A stretch of 64,000 bases of DNA from Riptortus pedestris (GCA_019009955.1 CM032232.1:70674501-70738500); one strand, 5' to 3'; positions 35,461 through 45,985 are shown, numbered from the stretch's first letter. Made by a program: numbers and translations. The notes: generated from the sequence alone by a model not told the origin.

Positions 35461-36247
35461 TTTGTCTGTTACCGCTCTAGCGGTCGCAATTTTTATTTTA
35501 TCGTATCCAAACTCGATATATAAAAGTTTCATATAAACTAAAGGTCGGGTTTGTTAATGTCTCAAATCGAACCATTGGATGGGGGGGGGGTTAGTGGGGA
35601 GAATATTGAAAATTTGTGATATCTCCATTATTATACGTCGGATCGAAAAATTGTACAGAACCGATTGTATTTCAAATAAAATGCACAATGAATATTGTGA
35701 TATACATTTATTCTATATCTTTAGTATTAACTGATATATTTGCATTTTATAGCTTTCGGCCTTCAGTAAACCCCCACTTTTACCAATGTTACACAAACAA
35801 CACTCTGTTATGTAATGAATTACATTATTCGAAGCCTAAATACCAGATATTGTTTTGAAGAGACCTTTCTTATACGAGATAATTAGAAATATGATCTGGT
35901 GCCCCTCCCCCCCTTCTTAAGTTCTTGCACTACTAAAATTTGATTGTTTGAGATAAAAATTATTCTGATCCATTATAAATTACAGTACTTGATATAGTAA
36001 ATATTTTTCAATAAAATTAATTTATATATTGTGATAATTTCAGTAATTGTTTTTCTTTCCGGTGAGAAGTTGGCACACCTTTTTGTTTACATTTCAGAAA
36101 CTTCCCGTCGAGAGGTTTCTTATATCGTTTGTATTTATTCACTTTATATTGGCTGTGCTATTGTGTTACCACTATATAGATTTATCTATTGTTAAACTTA
36201 ACGAAGGAAAGTCTACTTAGTTTACGCAGCCTCTGCGTGACGGATTT
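35461..36247 (-). mobile_element. family A long-subfamily copy without 3' module
   Basis: Plus-strand order begins at the pre-slot segment (TGTTACCGCTCTAGCGGTCG), with a G run of 12 at about 35580-35591, and runs through the long-subfamily block to the decayed end GCCTCTGCGTGACGG. Slot, distal module and palindrome are missing. With the preceding piece it forms an inverted pair of 5' parts. Confidence 0.82.
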
Positions 36248-36445
36248 GTTTTTATTCAAGGGGATTACAAACAATCTTACTCTTACTAATGCCATATTCA
36301 CAATAAGCTGTTATAATATGAAGCACTTTATTTGATGCCCAAACACCAAATAACGTTCTCATTTACGTATTGAGATAAATCCAAATACGTGTCGCAAGCA
36401 GAAAATTTGCTTTGTTAAGGATGCCCCTGCGTGACTGACTTTTTA
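36248..36445 (-). mobile_element. family A 5' fragment (long-subfamily type)
   Basis: Contains AAGCACTTTATTTGATGCCC, AACACCAAATAACGTTCTCA and the end GCCCCTGCGTGACTGAC. Everything beyond is missing. Confidence 0.7.
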
Positions 36446-36622
36446 GTGTAGGTTCAACCCCTGAAGAGTTGGAATTTACCCACGAAACATGTAGGGGATT
36501 TTCAACAAATTAACAAAATAATAATAAATGGTTTGGCATATGATTGCTAGAAGAAGAAGAATTCATTTTATTGGAGACAACTCATTTTGAGTCCTTGAAT
36601 CCCTTGAGTCTCGCTTGGACGT

Positions 36623-36675
<53 letters not shown>

Positions 36676-37429
36676 GGTGTGTGTGTGTGTGTGTGTGTGT
36701 GAACATCTCACACATTACCTTATTTTTTTTTGGTAACTTATTTTTGGTCTGTAGCAGCAGTGTTTTGTACGCTAGTCCTTCCAGTTCTTCTTCAATTAAA
36801 AAAAAAAACATGAATTTGCCATTTTTGATATTTTTCTTTGATTTAAATAATCTTGACTTCTTTTAAAATTACAAAATAAATCTTATGTTATGTCATTGAT
36901 AGTTAATAATTCCTCAATAATTAATGTGTACTTTGAATGCAAATAAATACTCACTATTTTTATTATTTCCAGTTTCGTTAAATGAGACGTTCTAAGTAAA
37001 TGCCAAGTGAAACGAAGCGTACGCCTTTTAAATTCCAAGCGTTTTATTTGCAATAAAGCCCTCCTTATTTCTATTTATTTTAATTAAATGACTGCAAAAG
37101 GAGAGAGAAAATAAGATAAGTAAGACGAAAGCGAGGGAGAAGTAAATTAAATGATGCCTCTATTTAAATACAGCACAAAGGCTTCTAAATGTAAATTAAG
37201 AAAATTACCATTCTGCTGAAAATGCCTAAGGAGTTGAAAGAAAAAAAAATGGAAGAAAAGGAATTAAGGAATAATAAATAAATTCAGTTTGTTTTTAAAA
37301 GTCAGCATTTTATTTTAATTTTATAATTTTCATCCACTCAAGTATTATGTTGTTTGATCATTCTGATAAAGCTGCATATTATTTTTTTTAAGTATTGAAT
37401 TCATGGATTTAATGCTAAAATAATTGTAC
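36446..37429. other. no gene; PLE-like motif and TA/TG microsatellite
   Basis: At 36462-36490 the sequence CCCTGAAGAG plus CGAAACATGT resembles the CTGANGA...GAAAC end of Penelope-like elements. (TA)n(TG)n lies at 36629-36702. 36950-37200 is unique-looking with no repeat. No gene supported. Confidence 0.5.
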
Positions 37430-38000
37430 AATATGTCCTTTTTTGGGGGGAGGGGGAGGGGTGCAAACTTTAGTGTGCAAATACGTTGGCGGGCCGCTTT
37501 TAAAAGTGGTGCACTTTAAAGTAGTGTTCATAATTTTTAACGATAGATATCAGACTTTAAATTATAAAGGCAATGTATTTATAATAGAATTTATTAAAAT
37601 AATAAAATGAAATGAAGAAAAACAAAAAAACTGGTACAACATTAAAATTAAGTCGTAAAATTTGGAATTTGGTATTACAAAGAACGAAAGTTAAATTGCG
37701 ACACCGAAGTGAATGATAAACTTGAGCTAAAATTTAGGAAACTAATCCATCGATTTTTGGATTGATTTCACTGATACAAAGACGAAAAGAATTTTCCGAA
37801 TTATCGCCAGGCAGCCTTGTAACGATGTCTTGATTTATTATGTTTCATAAATGAAAACAACTTTTCGCATTTATAAGTACTGCCAAACGCACAAATCTAT
37901 CATCTTCCTCATTTGGAGTAAGTAGTGTAATATTTTGTTTAATTGGTTTTATTTTCAAAATGTCTCGCGGGCCGGTGGTTGCGCTCATATGCTTTAAGGT
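37430..38000 (-). mobile_element. decayed hAT-superfamily DNA transposon
   Basis: A C-terminal hAT transposase relic (37734-37893) is followed on the minus strand by GCGGCCCGCCAACG and GCACCCCTCCCC, the GGCCCGC-rich type of sequence common near hAT ends. On the other side, about 37968-37985, a second CGGCCCGC-like motif occurs. Exact ends and the 8-bp target duplication are not identified. Confidence 0.6.
37734..37893 (-). pseudogene. hAT transposase C-terminal fragment (frameshifted)
   Basis: Minus-strand translation gives FGSTYKCEKLFSFMKHNKSR, matching the conserved hAT C-terminal dimerisation region (consensus-like FGSTYxCExxFSxMKxxKS). After a frameshift it continues with NSFRLCISEINPKIDGLVS and a stop at 37734-37736. 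Upstream the frame is closed by a stop a few codons before FGSTY. The catalytic part of the transposase is not recognisable. A dead copy, on motif evidence alone. Confidence 0.8.
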
Positions 38001-38430
38001 CTTAGATATTCGGTACAGAAAATCATTACATTGGGATAATTAAAGTTAAACACTTATCACATTATTTTTTTCTTTTTATCCCTCATTAAACGCCTTAGTA
38101 TACAATGTATCCCGTATAAGCTGGGCATAAGACATTCAATTAATTATTACTGCTTAAGGAAATCCCTAGTAAGGGAGAAAATTATGAGAAGCAGATTATA
38201 ATTAAGATAATAGGTTTTTAATGATCATCCTCAATGTAATTTAATGAATCCAGGATAATTTGTTAAAAACCTAAATGTGAAAAGATAAAATGACCACTGG
38301 CAACTGGTAGATTACTATTGGTAGAGTGCTCGGAGATTGAGTGGAGTGAAAGGGCGGAGGAGTAGTTAACTTGTTTGAGTATAATATTGACTCAAGTCAA
38401 TATTTGACGCAATTACAAAATTAATTAATG
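38001..38430. other. no gene seen
   Basis: Low-copy AT-rich DNA. Confidence 0.5.
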
Positions 38431-38627
38431 GGGTTTGGGTTAGCCATGTGAGTTAAGGCATTGGTCTTAATGAACTTGGTCAACCTAGAATCTTGGGTTC
38501 GATTCCCCAGAGGGGCATAGGATTTATTTAGAGACAAACTCACTAAATAAAATCCTTAGTCCTTAGAAAAGGGTGGTTACCCGCACATCTCTGCAATAGT
38601 AGTATAAAGTGGGCGTTGACAAATAAC
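38431..38627 (+). mobile_element. tRNA-derived SINE, full head
   Basis: The head has an A-box-like TTAGCCATGTGAGTTAAGGC and a B-box GGGTTCGATTCCCC about 50 bases apart, as expected for an internal RNA polymerase III promoter. The body follows (AAAATCCTTAGTCC, AGAAAAGGGTGG) with the distal motif AAAGTGGGCGTTGACAAATA. It is not called a tRNA gene because the head does not fold into a full cloverleaf and continues into SINE body. Confidence 0.82.
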
Positions 38628-39084
38628 ATAATGGAACAGAATTAACATATTTTATCATTAGAGCAGGATAAAAACTCTGACACAAGGGCCCAGATTAAGA
38701 ATAAAAGAGATAATTGAGATTCGTAAAGACGGAAGAAGCAAGACTGTTTGGAATGGTGATAGTGATGTTGTCGCATCAATTCAATTCAAATAGTTAATCA
38801 TTAGAGTTTAATTTGGCAATATTAATTGCGCCTGATAAATAGTTAAAAATTAGTTTAATTTGAAAAAATAATAAATGGAAATGTAGTAGAGACTTAGAAC
38901 TATCCGATACTCAAGAACTGCGTAAACTATTTCCCCAAGATTAACATTTTACGATTCCATGCATCAAATAAGAAATAATTAAATTATTGACTAATGAATT
39001 GATTATTTGCTAATTAGTGATCTACAGGCAAACATTGATATAAGTTGTAATGAATCTGACATTCCATTACATAAATACATATGC
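38628..39084. other. no gene seen
   Basis: AT-rich. A scrap at 38917-38937 (ACTGCGTAAACTATTTCCCC) may be family A. Confidence 0.45.
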
Positions 39085-39228
39085 CTCCCTGGGCAATAGG
39101 AATATATTTATCGACGATCTCGTTACATAAAATCCTTAGTCCCACCCTGGCTAGAAAAGGGTGGCAACCTGTAGATAACCCGTCTCAGTTAGCCACAGTA
39201 GCAAAAAGTGGATGCCAATAAATAATTT
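39085..39228 (+). mobile_element. SINE body fragment
   Basis: Contains AAAATCCTTAGTCC, CCCTGGCTAGAAAAGGGTGG and AAAAAGTGGATGCCAATAAA. The head is missing. The middle (CTGTAGATAACCCGTCTCAG) is fuller than in the 38431 copy. Confidence 0.78.
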
Positions 39229-40255
39229 AAATCTTACTTTCAAGCTTCGTTTTCATAAAATGAGGATTAAGAAATCTCAAAAACATTACAAGCATGTCAT
39301 AATTATATCCGAATTTATGTCTAACAACCATGCTTATCTTATGTATCATTCATTATCGTCTTCTTCTGTGGCTGTGGACGTTAATAAATGATAATATAAT
39401 CTTCGTATTTTTCTTTAATCAAGGGGGTTACAAACAATAGGTCGTATTACCCCATTGGATGATTTTCGCTGTACGTATCCCAGAAATGAGGACCAGAATT
39501 ACAAAAAAAAAATAAATAAATGACGTAATTAATTATGAAAGCCACTGGTGTACATCCGCTTTTGATAGCATTATCTGCAAAAAGAAATGTTAATCTGACA
39601 AATGAATGCACGAGCATTAAACTTTTTGCTGTCCCTGATATTCAGGATAAAAATAACTTGTAAGCAAGAAGTTAGGTCGTAGGGCGAGGTACTTTCTATC
39701 GTACTTGAATGGATGATATCTGATTTCTGGACCAGTTTCTCCACTTCCGGTGAAGACAGCTGCTCGGAAATCTCTCATTAGGAGCCCGAGTTCGTGGGAA
39801 CACTGACCTCGAATCAGACCATTCAAATCCCCTTCGGCAATTTATGGCTATGTTTTTGGTCATGCAATTCGAGTGATACACGACTCCCGTTTTTCATACC
39901 TTCAATGAGTATATGAGTTCTTCTGATATTCTGACGAGTCGTACGAGAGTACATTTGTAAAAATTGATGACGCTTTGTCAAGAAATCCAAAGAAACTACT
40001 TCCCATACATAGACTGTACTATTTTGGAAATTACCTGCCAATATCGGTTAAATTAAATTAAATTCAATTAAATGTGAATTTAGACTTACATTGACTTGTA
40101 AAACTGAATTGTAATGTCCAAAGAGTTATATTGGTGAGACGAAAACAATTATGTACAAAAGTAAGTACTTAAAAACCTGTAAGAGAACTGTAGATAAGAT
40201 CGTAAATTTGGTAATGTTTATTATATCCATATATTGAGATAGACTCTTACTCAAT
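39229..40255. other. low-copy DNA with unrecognised minus-strand frames
   Basis: Between about 39560 and 40045 base composition is nearer to even. Three overlapping minus-strand frames (39617-40041) read without a repeat-like character but match no family I know. A decayed exon is possible; I do not call a gene. Confidence 0.35.
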
Positions 40256-40453
40256 GATGCGTTTTTTGATTGTTGATCCTAGGAGATTACGAAAATGAGG
40301 TCAGTTCAAAATTATATATTGAAGACATTGAAAATTCGAAATATCTCGAATTTGAAAAAGTTCAAAAATATTGTTTCAGATTTAATTATTTTCTATTTTG
40401 AATATTAACAGAGATTTTTGCGATTTTTAATTTTCAGCCTTCAGTAATCCCCC
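40256..40453 (-). mobile_element. family A partial copy
   Basis: Distal module fragment (GATTACGAAAATGAGGTCAG on the plus strand), then a deletion to the core (ATATTAACAGAGATTTTTGC) and the start of the long-subfamily block (CAGTAATCCCCCAT). It ends where another copy's palindrome begins. Confidence 0.72.
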
Positions 40454-40886
40454 ATTTTAGCAGATTTCCCTTGAGGGAAGTAAGCTTAAGAGATTAACTC
40501 TGGATTTGGGCTGGCTGGTGGAGGTCCATCATAAAGAAATATTAAGAGTGGAGGTGTTTGACCTTTTTGATCCTTCCGTTAAGAGATTAAGGTTGTACTC
40601 ATGACGCGATTTTTGAAGAAAATTCTTAAAATGATCATCGATCCTTTCTAATAGATGACCAAAATGAGGTCCTTTCAAAATATATATACGAAAATTATAT
40701 TCAGCGTAACCCCCACTCCAACTCAAGTTATGTTAACTATAAGGTACTCTATCATGAAGAACTTTATTTGAATCCTAAATACAAAATATTTTTGTCATTG
40801 AATTTTGACGTTTTTAGTTAAATGTAAATACGTGACGCTCGCAAAAAATCTTCTTAGTTAACGCAGCCCCTGTGAGGCGGCATTTT
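40454..40886 (-). mobile_element. family A copy with element X inserted in its distal module
   Basis: Palindrome TTTTAGCAGATTTCCCTTGA at 40454. Element X interrupts it at 40497-40579. The distal module then continues to the slot (ATATATATA) and jumps by deletion to the long-subfamily block (CGTAACCCCCACTCC), ending GCAGCCCCTGTGAGGCGG. It adjoins, and may be inserted into, the copy to its left. Confidence 0.75.
40497..40579. mobile_element. small element X with 10-bp direct flanking repeats
   Basis: An 83-base insert flanked by TAAGAGATTA at 40487-40496 and 40580-40589. It carries an arm (GGATTTGGGCTGGCTGG to GTCCATCAT), a short spacer and the internal part GAGGTGTTTGACC to CCTTCCGT. At 28549 the internal part is instead followed by the reverse complement of the arm, implying a parent with ~31-base terminal inverted repeats. 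Confidence 0.7.
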
Positions 40887-41008
40887 TTTTTTTTTAAATC
40901 AGAATTGCTACAGTTAGCACACCTTCTTGCGACTTCTATTTTTCTATTGACAATATAAAGTCTTTTAATTTTTAATATAATAAGCTTTAATAGTTATTTA
41001 TTATACAA
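40887..41008. other. no gene seen
   Basis: AT-rich spacer before a foldback structure. Confidence 0.5.
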
Positions 41009-41112
41009 ATGACGAAAGTAGATCATTTTACAACTCGAGTGAAACGTTTACCCACACCAGCGAAGCGAGTGTGGTAATTTCACGAGAGTTGTAAATTCTT
41101 CTTTCGTCACGA
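41009..41112. repeat. nested foldback hairpin (~104 bp)
   Basis: Three inverted pairs are nested: ATGACGAAAG with CTTTCGTCA, TTTACAACTC...GTGAAA with TTTCACGAGAGTTGTAAA, and CCACAC with GTGTGG around CAGCGAAGCGAG. It ends about a dozen bases before a 17-base-TIR element. Confidence 0.85.
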
Positions 41113-41124
41113 GTGTAATATTAA

Positions 41125-41570
41125 ATTTTTTCTGTAATCGTGTAATTCATGATCAGATCTAACCATAATATGAACAAAATTAGGATGTTGTGAAGATTAT
41201 GGTATGTTGTTGGTAGGTTATAAGCATAGTTATAAAACAACTAGTGATGATTGTGAAGTAGTGCAGTTATAAACAAGTGCAGGTTATAAACAAGGGAGGT
41301 AATTATTATTATATTTAAATTTTAAAATATATTGATTATTTCCACCAATAATTCCTTCACATTTCTATTTTTTTTTTGTTAAAATAAATTATTACAATGT
41401 TAAGAAACATTTAAAAGCATTTAATTTCCAACTTCAAATTATTTTTTAATTTATACTTATTACTAATTAAGAAGGCAATTCACTTTCTTCACTCTATTGC
41501 AAAATGTTTCACTTTCTTCACTCATTTCAGTTTAGTAATGGTACAATTATTCAACGATTACAGAAAAAAT
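41125..41570. mobile_element. putative DNA transposon with 17-bp terminal inverted repeats
   Basis: The 17-base left end (ATTTTTTCTGTAATCGT) is exactly repeated in inverted form at 41554-41570. The 446-base interior has no open frame and contains GTTATAAACAAG twice and TTCACTTTCTTCACTC twice. No clear target duplication or superfamily signature, so it could be a MITE of unknown class. Confidence 0.7.
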
Positions 41571-42640
41571 AGTTTATAATAGTTCAGATATATGTACTGT
41601 TAAAAGATATGTACTTATCTTATATGTATTGACAAAATAACAATGGAAAGACATGTGAGAAAATTAGGAAACTTTTGCAATTATATGAATAATATGAAAA
41701 TATACAAAGCCCTAGCGTGAAGTTTTTTTTAATTTAAGACATAACATATTTGCATGTATCTCACACAGTAAAAGATCAATGAAAACCATATTTGGTATCT
41801 AACCTTGCAAAAAAATTGCTTTATGATATCTTGTAGTACAAAGGATGAATACGATCGGTGTGTGTTCAGTTGATCAGAGGCAGCTGATGAGTTTTTAATT
41901 TATAATTGTGAAATGTCAGAGACTCTATTTTATTGATTTATAGGAAGGAATAGACCACCAGTAAGTACTTAATAATTTATTTAATGCAGCTCTTAGCTAG
42001 AGCCTTTAATAAATGAAGTTATTCACTCAATTTTATCCAAACTTGTGTCTTCTTAAGCAGCTGTTTTATAACTATTCTCCAATTTTCTCGTGGGACCTGA
42101 AAAAGCCAAATTTCAATATAAATACATGTAGGAAAGGAGAAAAAAAAAACATTTCTTTCAAAGCTATAACTGCATAATACTATCCCTCCACCACTTCAGC
42201 AGTGATCGGATAGACATAAGTGGCATTGGATTGATTAGCTTAAAGCGTCTAAGTAAAAACACAATCTGAAAGAAGATGATAAAGGTACATAAGATGAACA
42301 GGGTTGCTAGGCAAAAATTCTGATATAATTATGACTTGCTTGTAATGCTTTTTGTTTTTTCTTAATCTTCATTTTATGAAAACAATGCTTGAAAAGAAGT
42401 GTAAATGATGAAAAAGGTTTTCATCTTTACTCACAGCCTTATAGGCCTAAATTACATAATGTCATACATTTTATTTCCACATTTCATCCACCTATTGAAA
42501 TGGTTTAGACTACTTCGTCTTAATTTAATTTTACGTTTTTCATTTAAATATGGAAATAACAAGACGTGCGTTAACGACAATATAAAGTTAAGTGACGCTT
42601 GTCTGCTATAAGCCAGTGGTAAATGAGTTTAACTCGATGC
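41571..42640. other. no gene; one family A fragment
   Basis: At 41705-41840 a diverged family A proximal fragment occurs (GCGTGAAGTTTTTTTT, AGATCAATGAAAACCATATT). The rest is low-copy DNA. Short frames at 42405-42611 are not supported. Confidence 0.5.
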
Positions 42641-43000
42641 AAGACAATCCTCTAAGGAGTATTTACTCAACTCTTGGATTAATGGAACAATTTATTTCTC
42701 GTCTCATTTTCTTCTTATCTCTTCTTAGGACGGCCGGATGTTCCACTAGAGGGCCGAGTTAAACTGCAATTTAACTGAACGAGGTGAAATGCCCGTGTAA
42801 CTCGGTTAGTCGCCGCTCGAGAGGTAAACTCCTCCATAGGAAATAAAATAAAAAAAAATAAAAGGAAAAGAAGAAATAAAGTCAAAAGGCGAGAAGTGAG
42901 ACTTTAAACAATGGGCCGTAATTCTAACGAACAGCTGGCTTCGGGATTAATTGTCCATATCTGGAGGGTAAGATTTTACTCTCAATATCAAGATAGCCTT
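42641..43000. other. unique block, possibly conserved non-coding
   Basis: It contains GGACGGCCGGATGTTCC, GGGCCGAGTTAAACTGC, TTAGTCGCCGCTCGAGAGG and GGGCCGTAATTCTAACG. Composition is balanced and there is no repeat similarity. An 86-codon frame at 42911-43171 overlaps but is not recognised. Regulatory or transcribed nature is only a guess. Confidence 0.4.
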
Positions 43001-43633
43001 GACCGGCCAGCCATTACTTTTTTTCTTTCTAGTTTCCAGTTCTCCGATAGCGCCCCATTGTATATACTCATTCGAGTTGAAAATATAAACAAGGATTTTT
43101 TTTTTTTAGAAAGTAGCGCAACTCTTCAAAATCGAATAGATCCTTTCTTGATAGACCGTTTCATTTCATGACTGTAACATTTACCAAATTTCATAGCTAA
43201 CTATCCAGTTGGCAACAATATTGAGCTCATGGAGTTAGATAATGCCTATATGTTGGACATCAATGTCCACTGTCAAGTCACGAATAACTCATTATATTAA
43301 AATCAATACTCACGTTATTAATACAAACTTAATTGAATTCAAATTATCACAGTAATTTCTCTGGGTAATTATTTCATGTGGATTCACTGTCAGACAGGAC
43401 TTGATAAAGCAATACTTCGGCATCATCGTCAGCGTTTTTGTAAGGATCTTAAAATACTCCAAGTCTACAATACAATATTTTGAAAATTATTGTTTTTTGT
43501 TTGTTTCTCAAGCCCAAAATAACGTAATTTATGAATAAGGAATTAGTGACGACTTGCAAATAGCCAGTTAATCTCTACAAAAAATATAAGGATTTAAAAC
43601 GATAGACAAACATATATAAAAATAGAAGTGATA
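43001..43633. other. no gene seen
   Basis: AT-rich low-copy DNA without recognisable repeats. Confidence 0.5.
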
Positions 43634-44018
43634 GGATAAAAGGCACTCCTGTCCGAGACGCAGGGGATGCGTAAACTAAGCAGATTAACAACAATGTTGT
43701 TATGACACACTAGTGATTTCTTTTCTCCATATATTTTCTATTTCTAAATAAAAATAGGATAACTAGAAGTGACGGTTTACGGAAAGCTGAACACAATTAG
43801 CTAGAATAATTCGATTAGCATTAAGCCACGAAAACATGTATACAACAAAGATTTTAGAGCATCAATAGCTTAACAAGATTGGCTCCATATATTTTTTTAG
43901 CAGATTTCCCCTAAGGGAAATAAGCTATTGAGGTTGTACTCATGACGGAATTTTCCAGATTTTTCTTCAAATGTCCATCGATCCTACCTAGTAGATGACT
44001 AAAATGAGGTCCGTTCAC

Positions 44019-44084
<66 letters not shown>

Positions 44085-44740
44085 CTGTTACCGCTCTGGC
44101 GGTCGCAATTTTTGTTTGATCGTTACCAAACTCGATATCTAGTTGTTTTATGTAAAAAGAAAGATCAAGTTCGTTAACGGCTGAAATCGGACCAGTGGGA
44201 GGGGGGGGGGTTAGAGGGGAGGATTTTCGAAAATTAGAAATATCTCCGTTACTATACGTCGGATCGAAAAAGATTACAGAATCAATCTTATTGCAAATTA
44301 AATTTACTATGAATATTGTTCTATACATTTATTCTGTATCTTGAATATTAACTGAGATATTTGCATTTGTATTCTGCGTGTGCTCGGCAGCAGTCTATGT
44401 TCGGACTTTCATCCGTGAGCTATGGCGGCCGTTTTCATAACTATTCGTCCCTCGTGAATAGGTTTAGAGGTTTCATACTACTACAGTTATTATTAGGCAG
44501 ATTTCTCTATTGTATAACTTCACGTGGGAAATATGCTTAGTTTACGCAGCCCCTGCGTGACGGACTTTTATCTATAAGACACACAATAATGGAGATATTT
44601 TGAATTTTCCTCCAATTCCACCCCCTCTTCGCCTCCTCTATAACCCCCCCCCCCTATTCCTAGTCCGGTTATATCCATTAACGACTATGAACTTTGGAGT
44701 TGAATTAAACGGTTAAATATCGATTATGATATAGGTCCAA
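43634..44740 (+). mobile_element. family A2 copy split by a nested family A copy
   Basis: Left part 43634-43896 starts GTCCGAGACGCAGGGGATGC and carries the A2 block (CCATATATTTTCTATTTCT, TAACAAGATTGGCTCC). The right part (44569-44740) continues with AATAATGGAGATATTTTG, a C run and GTTAAATATCGATTATG. The break lies in a T tract at ATATATTTTTTT. Confidence 0.82.
43897..44568 (-). mobile_element. family A copy with long (TA)n slot, nested in A2
   Basis: Complete: plus-strand TTAGCAGATTTCCCCTAAGG, distal module, (TA)n slot at about 44022-44081, G run at 44200-44210, core, and GCAGCCCCTGCGTGACGGAC. The proximal block (CTGCGTGTGCTCGGCAG, GTCCCTCGTGAATAGG) matches the deleted copy at 13762, so the two share a subfamily. 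Confidence 0.92.
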
Positions 44741-44784
44741 TAAACATTTTCGAGTAAAGCACTTCTTTAATCTTAATTCGGGTA

Positions 44785-45101
44785 ATCACGGAACATATTT
44801 GCATGCATCTTACAAAGTAAAAGTTCAATGAAAACAATATTTGGTATTTAACCTTGCCATGAATGAGCACGAGCGGGGGTTTACAGAATGCCGAGAACTG
44901 AAATATGCAAATATCTCGGTTAATATTCAAGATAGAGAAAAAATGTATATAACAAAATTTAGAGAACATTTATTTGCTTTATGATTGGTGATATGCAATT
45001 ATTCGATATGGCTAGTAATAACGAAGATATTTCGGAGTTTCGAAATTCTCACATCTATACCCCCAGATATTTGGCCGTTAAAAAATTATTCATTAACTAT
45101 T

Positions 45102-45166
<65 letters not shown>

Positions 45167-45300
45167 GTAGATATATGAGTGTGCGTGTGTAATTTTGAAC
45201 TGACCTCATTTCCGTCATCTCCTAGGTTGGATCGATGGACATTAGAGAATATTTGTCTAAAATCGCGTCATGAGGCCAACCTCTATAGTTCATTTAGCTG
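44785..45300 (+). mobile_element. family A copy with a (GT)n slot
   Basis: The 5' end is lost. It includes AGTTCAATGAAAACAATATT, AATATGCAAATATCTCGG and AATAACGAAGATATTTCGG. The slot at 45103-45160 is (GT)n, not (TA)n, followed by a short TGTGCGTGTG. The distal module (TTTTGAACTGACCTCATTTC) follows directly and ends near CTATAGTTCATTTAGCTG. Confidence 0.85.
45103..45160. repeat. (GT)n microsatellite in a family A slot
   Basis: About 28 GT units followed by GTATGTATGTG. It lies exactly where other copies carry (TA)n. Confidence 0.95.
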
Positions 45301-45404
45301 AAAAAACTTTCTGTTATTTCGAGCCTGATTAATATTGGGTTCTTTCTAAGGGGTGGATATGGAGTAGATAGTTTAGATTAAGTTATTACCTAGTCTCTTC
45401 AGCA

Positions 45405-45447
45405 TGTTTGAAATGCACTTAGTTTACGCTGCAACTATGTGACGGTG
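45405..45447 (-). mobile_element. family A 5' end fragment
   Basis: TGCACTTAGTTTACGCTGC and ATGTGACGG are the minus-strand 5' end; nothing else remains. Confidence 0.65.
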
Positions 45448-45448
45448 T

Positions 45449-45985
45449 TTTTAGCTGATTTTCCTTAAGGGGAAATCAGCTACTGAGGTCGTACTCATGA
45501 CACGGTTTCTGAAAAATTTCCTCAAATGCCCGTCGATACAACCCAGGGGATGACGAAAATGAGGTCGGTTCAAAACTACAGGTCCAAACTCGATATTTAA
45601 AGTTTTATGTAAAATTAAAGATCAAGTTCGTTAATGGTTGAAATCCAACCAGTTTAGGTGCGGTAATTTTGTAAATTCTTAGTATCTCCGTTATTATGCG
45701 TCGGATCGAATAATTGTATGGAGCCAATTACATTGCACGTGCAATGTTCTATAAATGTTGGTCTGTATGTTTTTTTTTACGATCTTCAATATTATCATTG
45801 ATTATTAACCGAGATGTTGGTTTTTTTTTAGTTTTCGGCCTTAAACCCCAACTCCTACTCATGTCATATTTACTATAATGTATTATATTATGAAGCACCT
45901 TATTTGAAGCCTAAATACCAAATATTGTTTTCATTGAACATTCACATTCAAAAAGCACGTGGGAACTCTTCTGGGGACTTTTATA
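45449..45985 (-). mobile_element. family A long-subfamily copy without microsatellite
   Basis: Palindrome in variant form (TAGCTGATTTTCCTTAAGGG). The distal module then jumps from CAAAACTACAG to CCAAACTCGATATTTAAAG without a slot. The core and long-subfamily block follow. The 5' end is degraded after AAGCACGTGGGAAC. Confidence 0.8.

Noticed and set aside
38440..38512. tRNA gene
   Set aside because: A- and B-box-like motifs are present but no full cloverleaf can be drawn, and the sequence continues into a SINE body found elsewhere in the window.
39617..40041. Minus-strand gene
   Set aside because: Three overlapping frames in different phases, no recognised domain. A decayed exon is possible but unsupported.
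45103..45160. Telomere-type or regulatory GT array
   Set aside because: It lies exactly in a family A slot and is best explained as a microsatellite variant.
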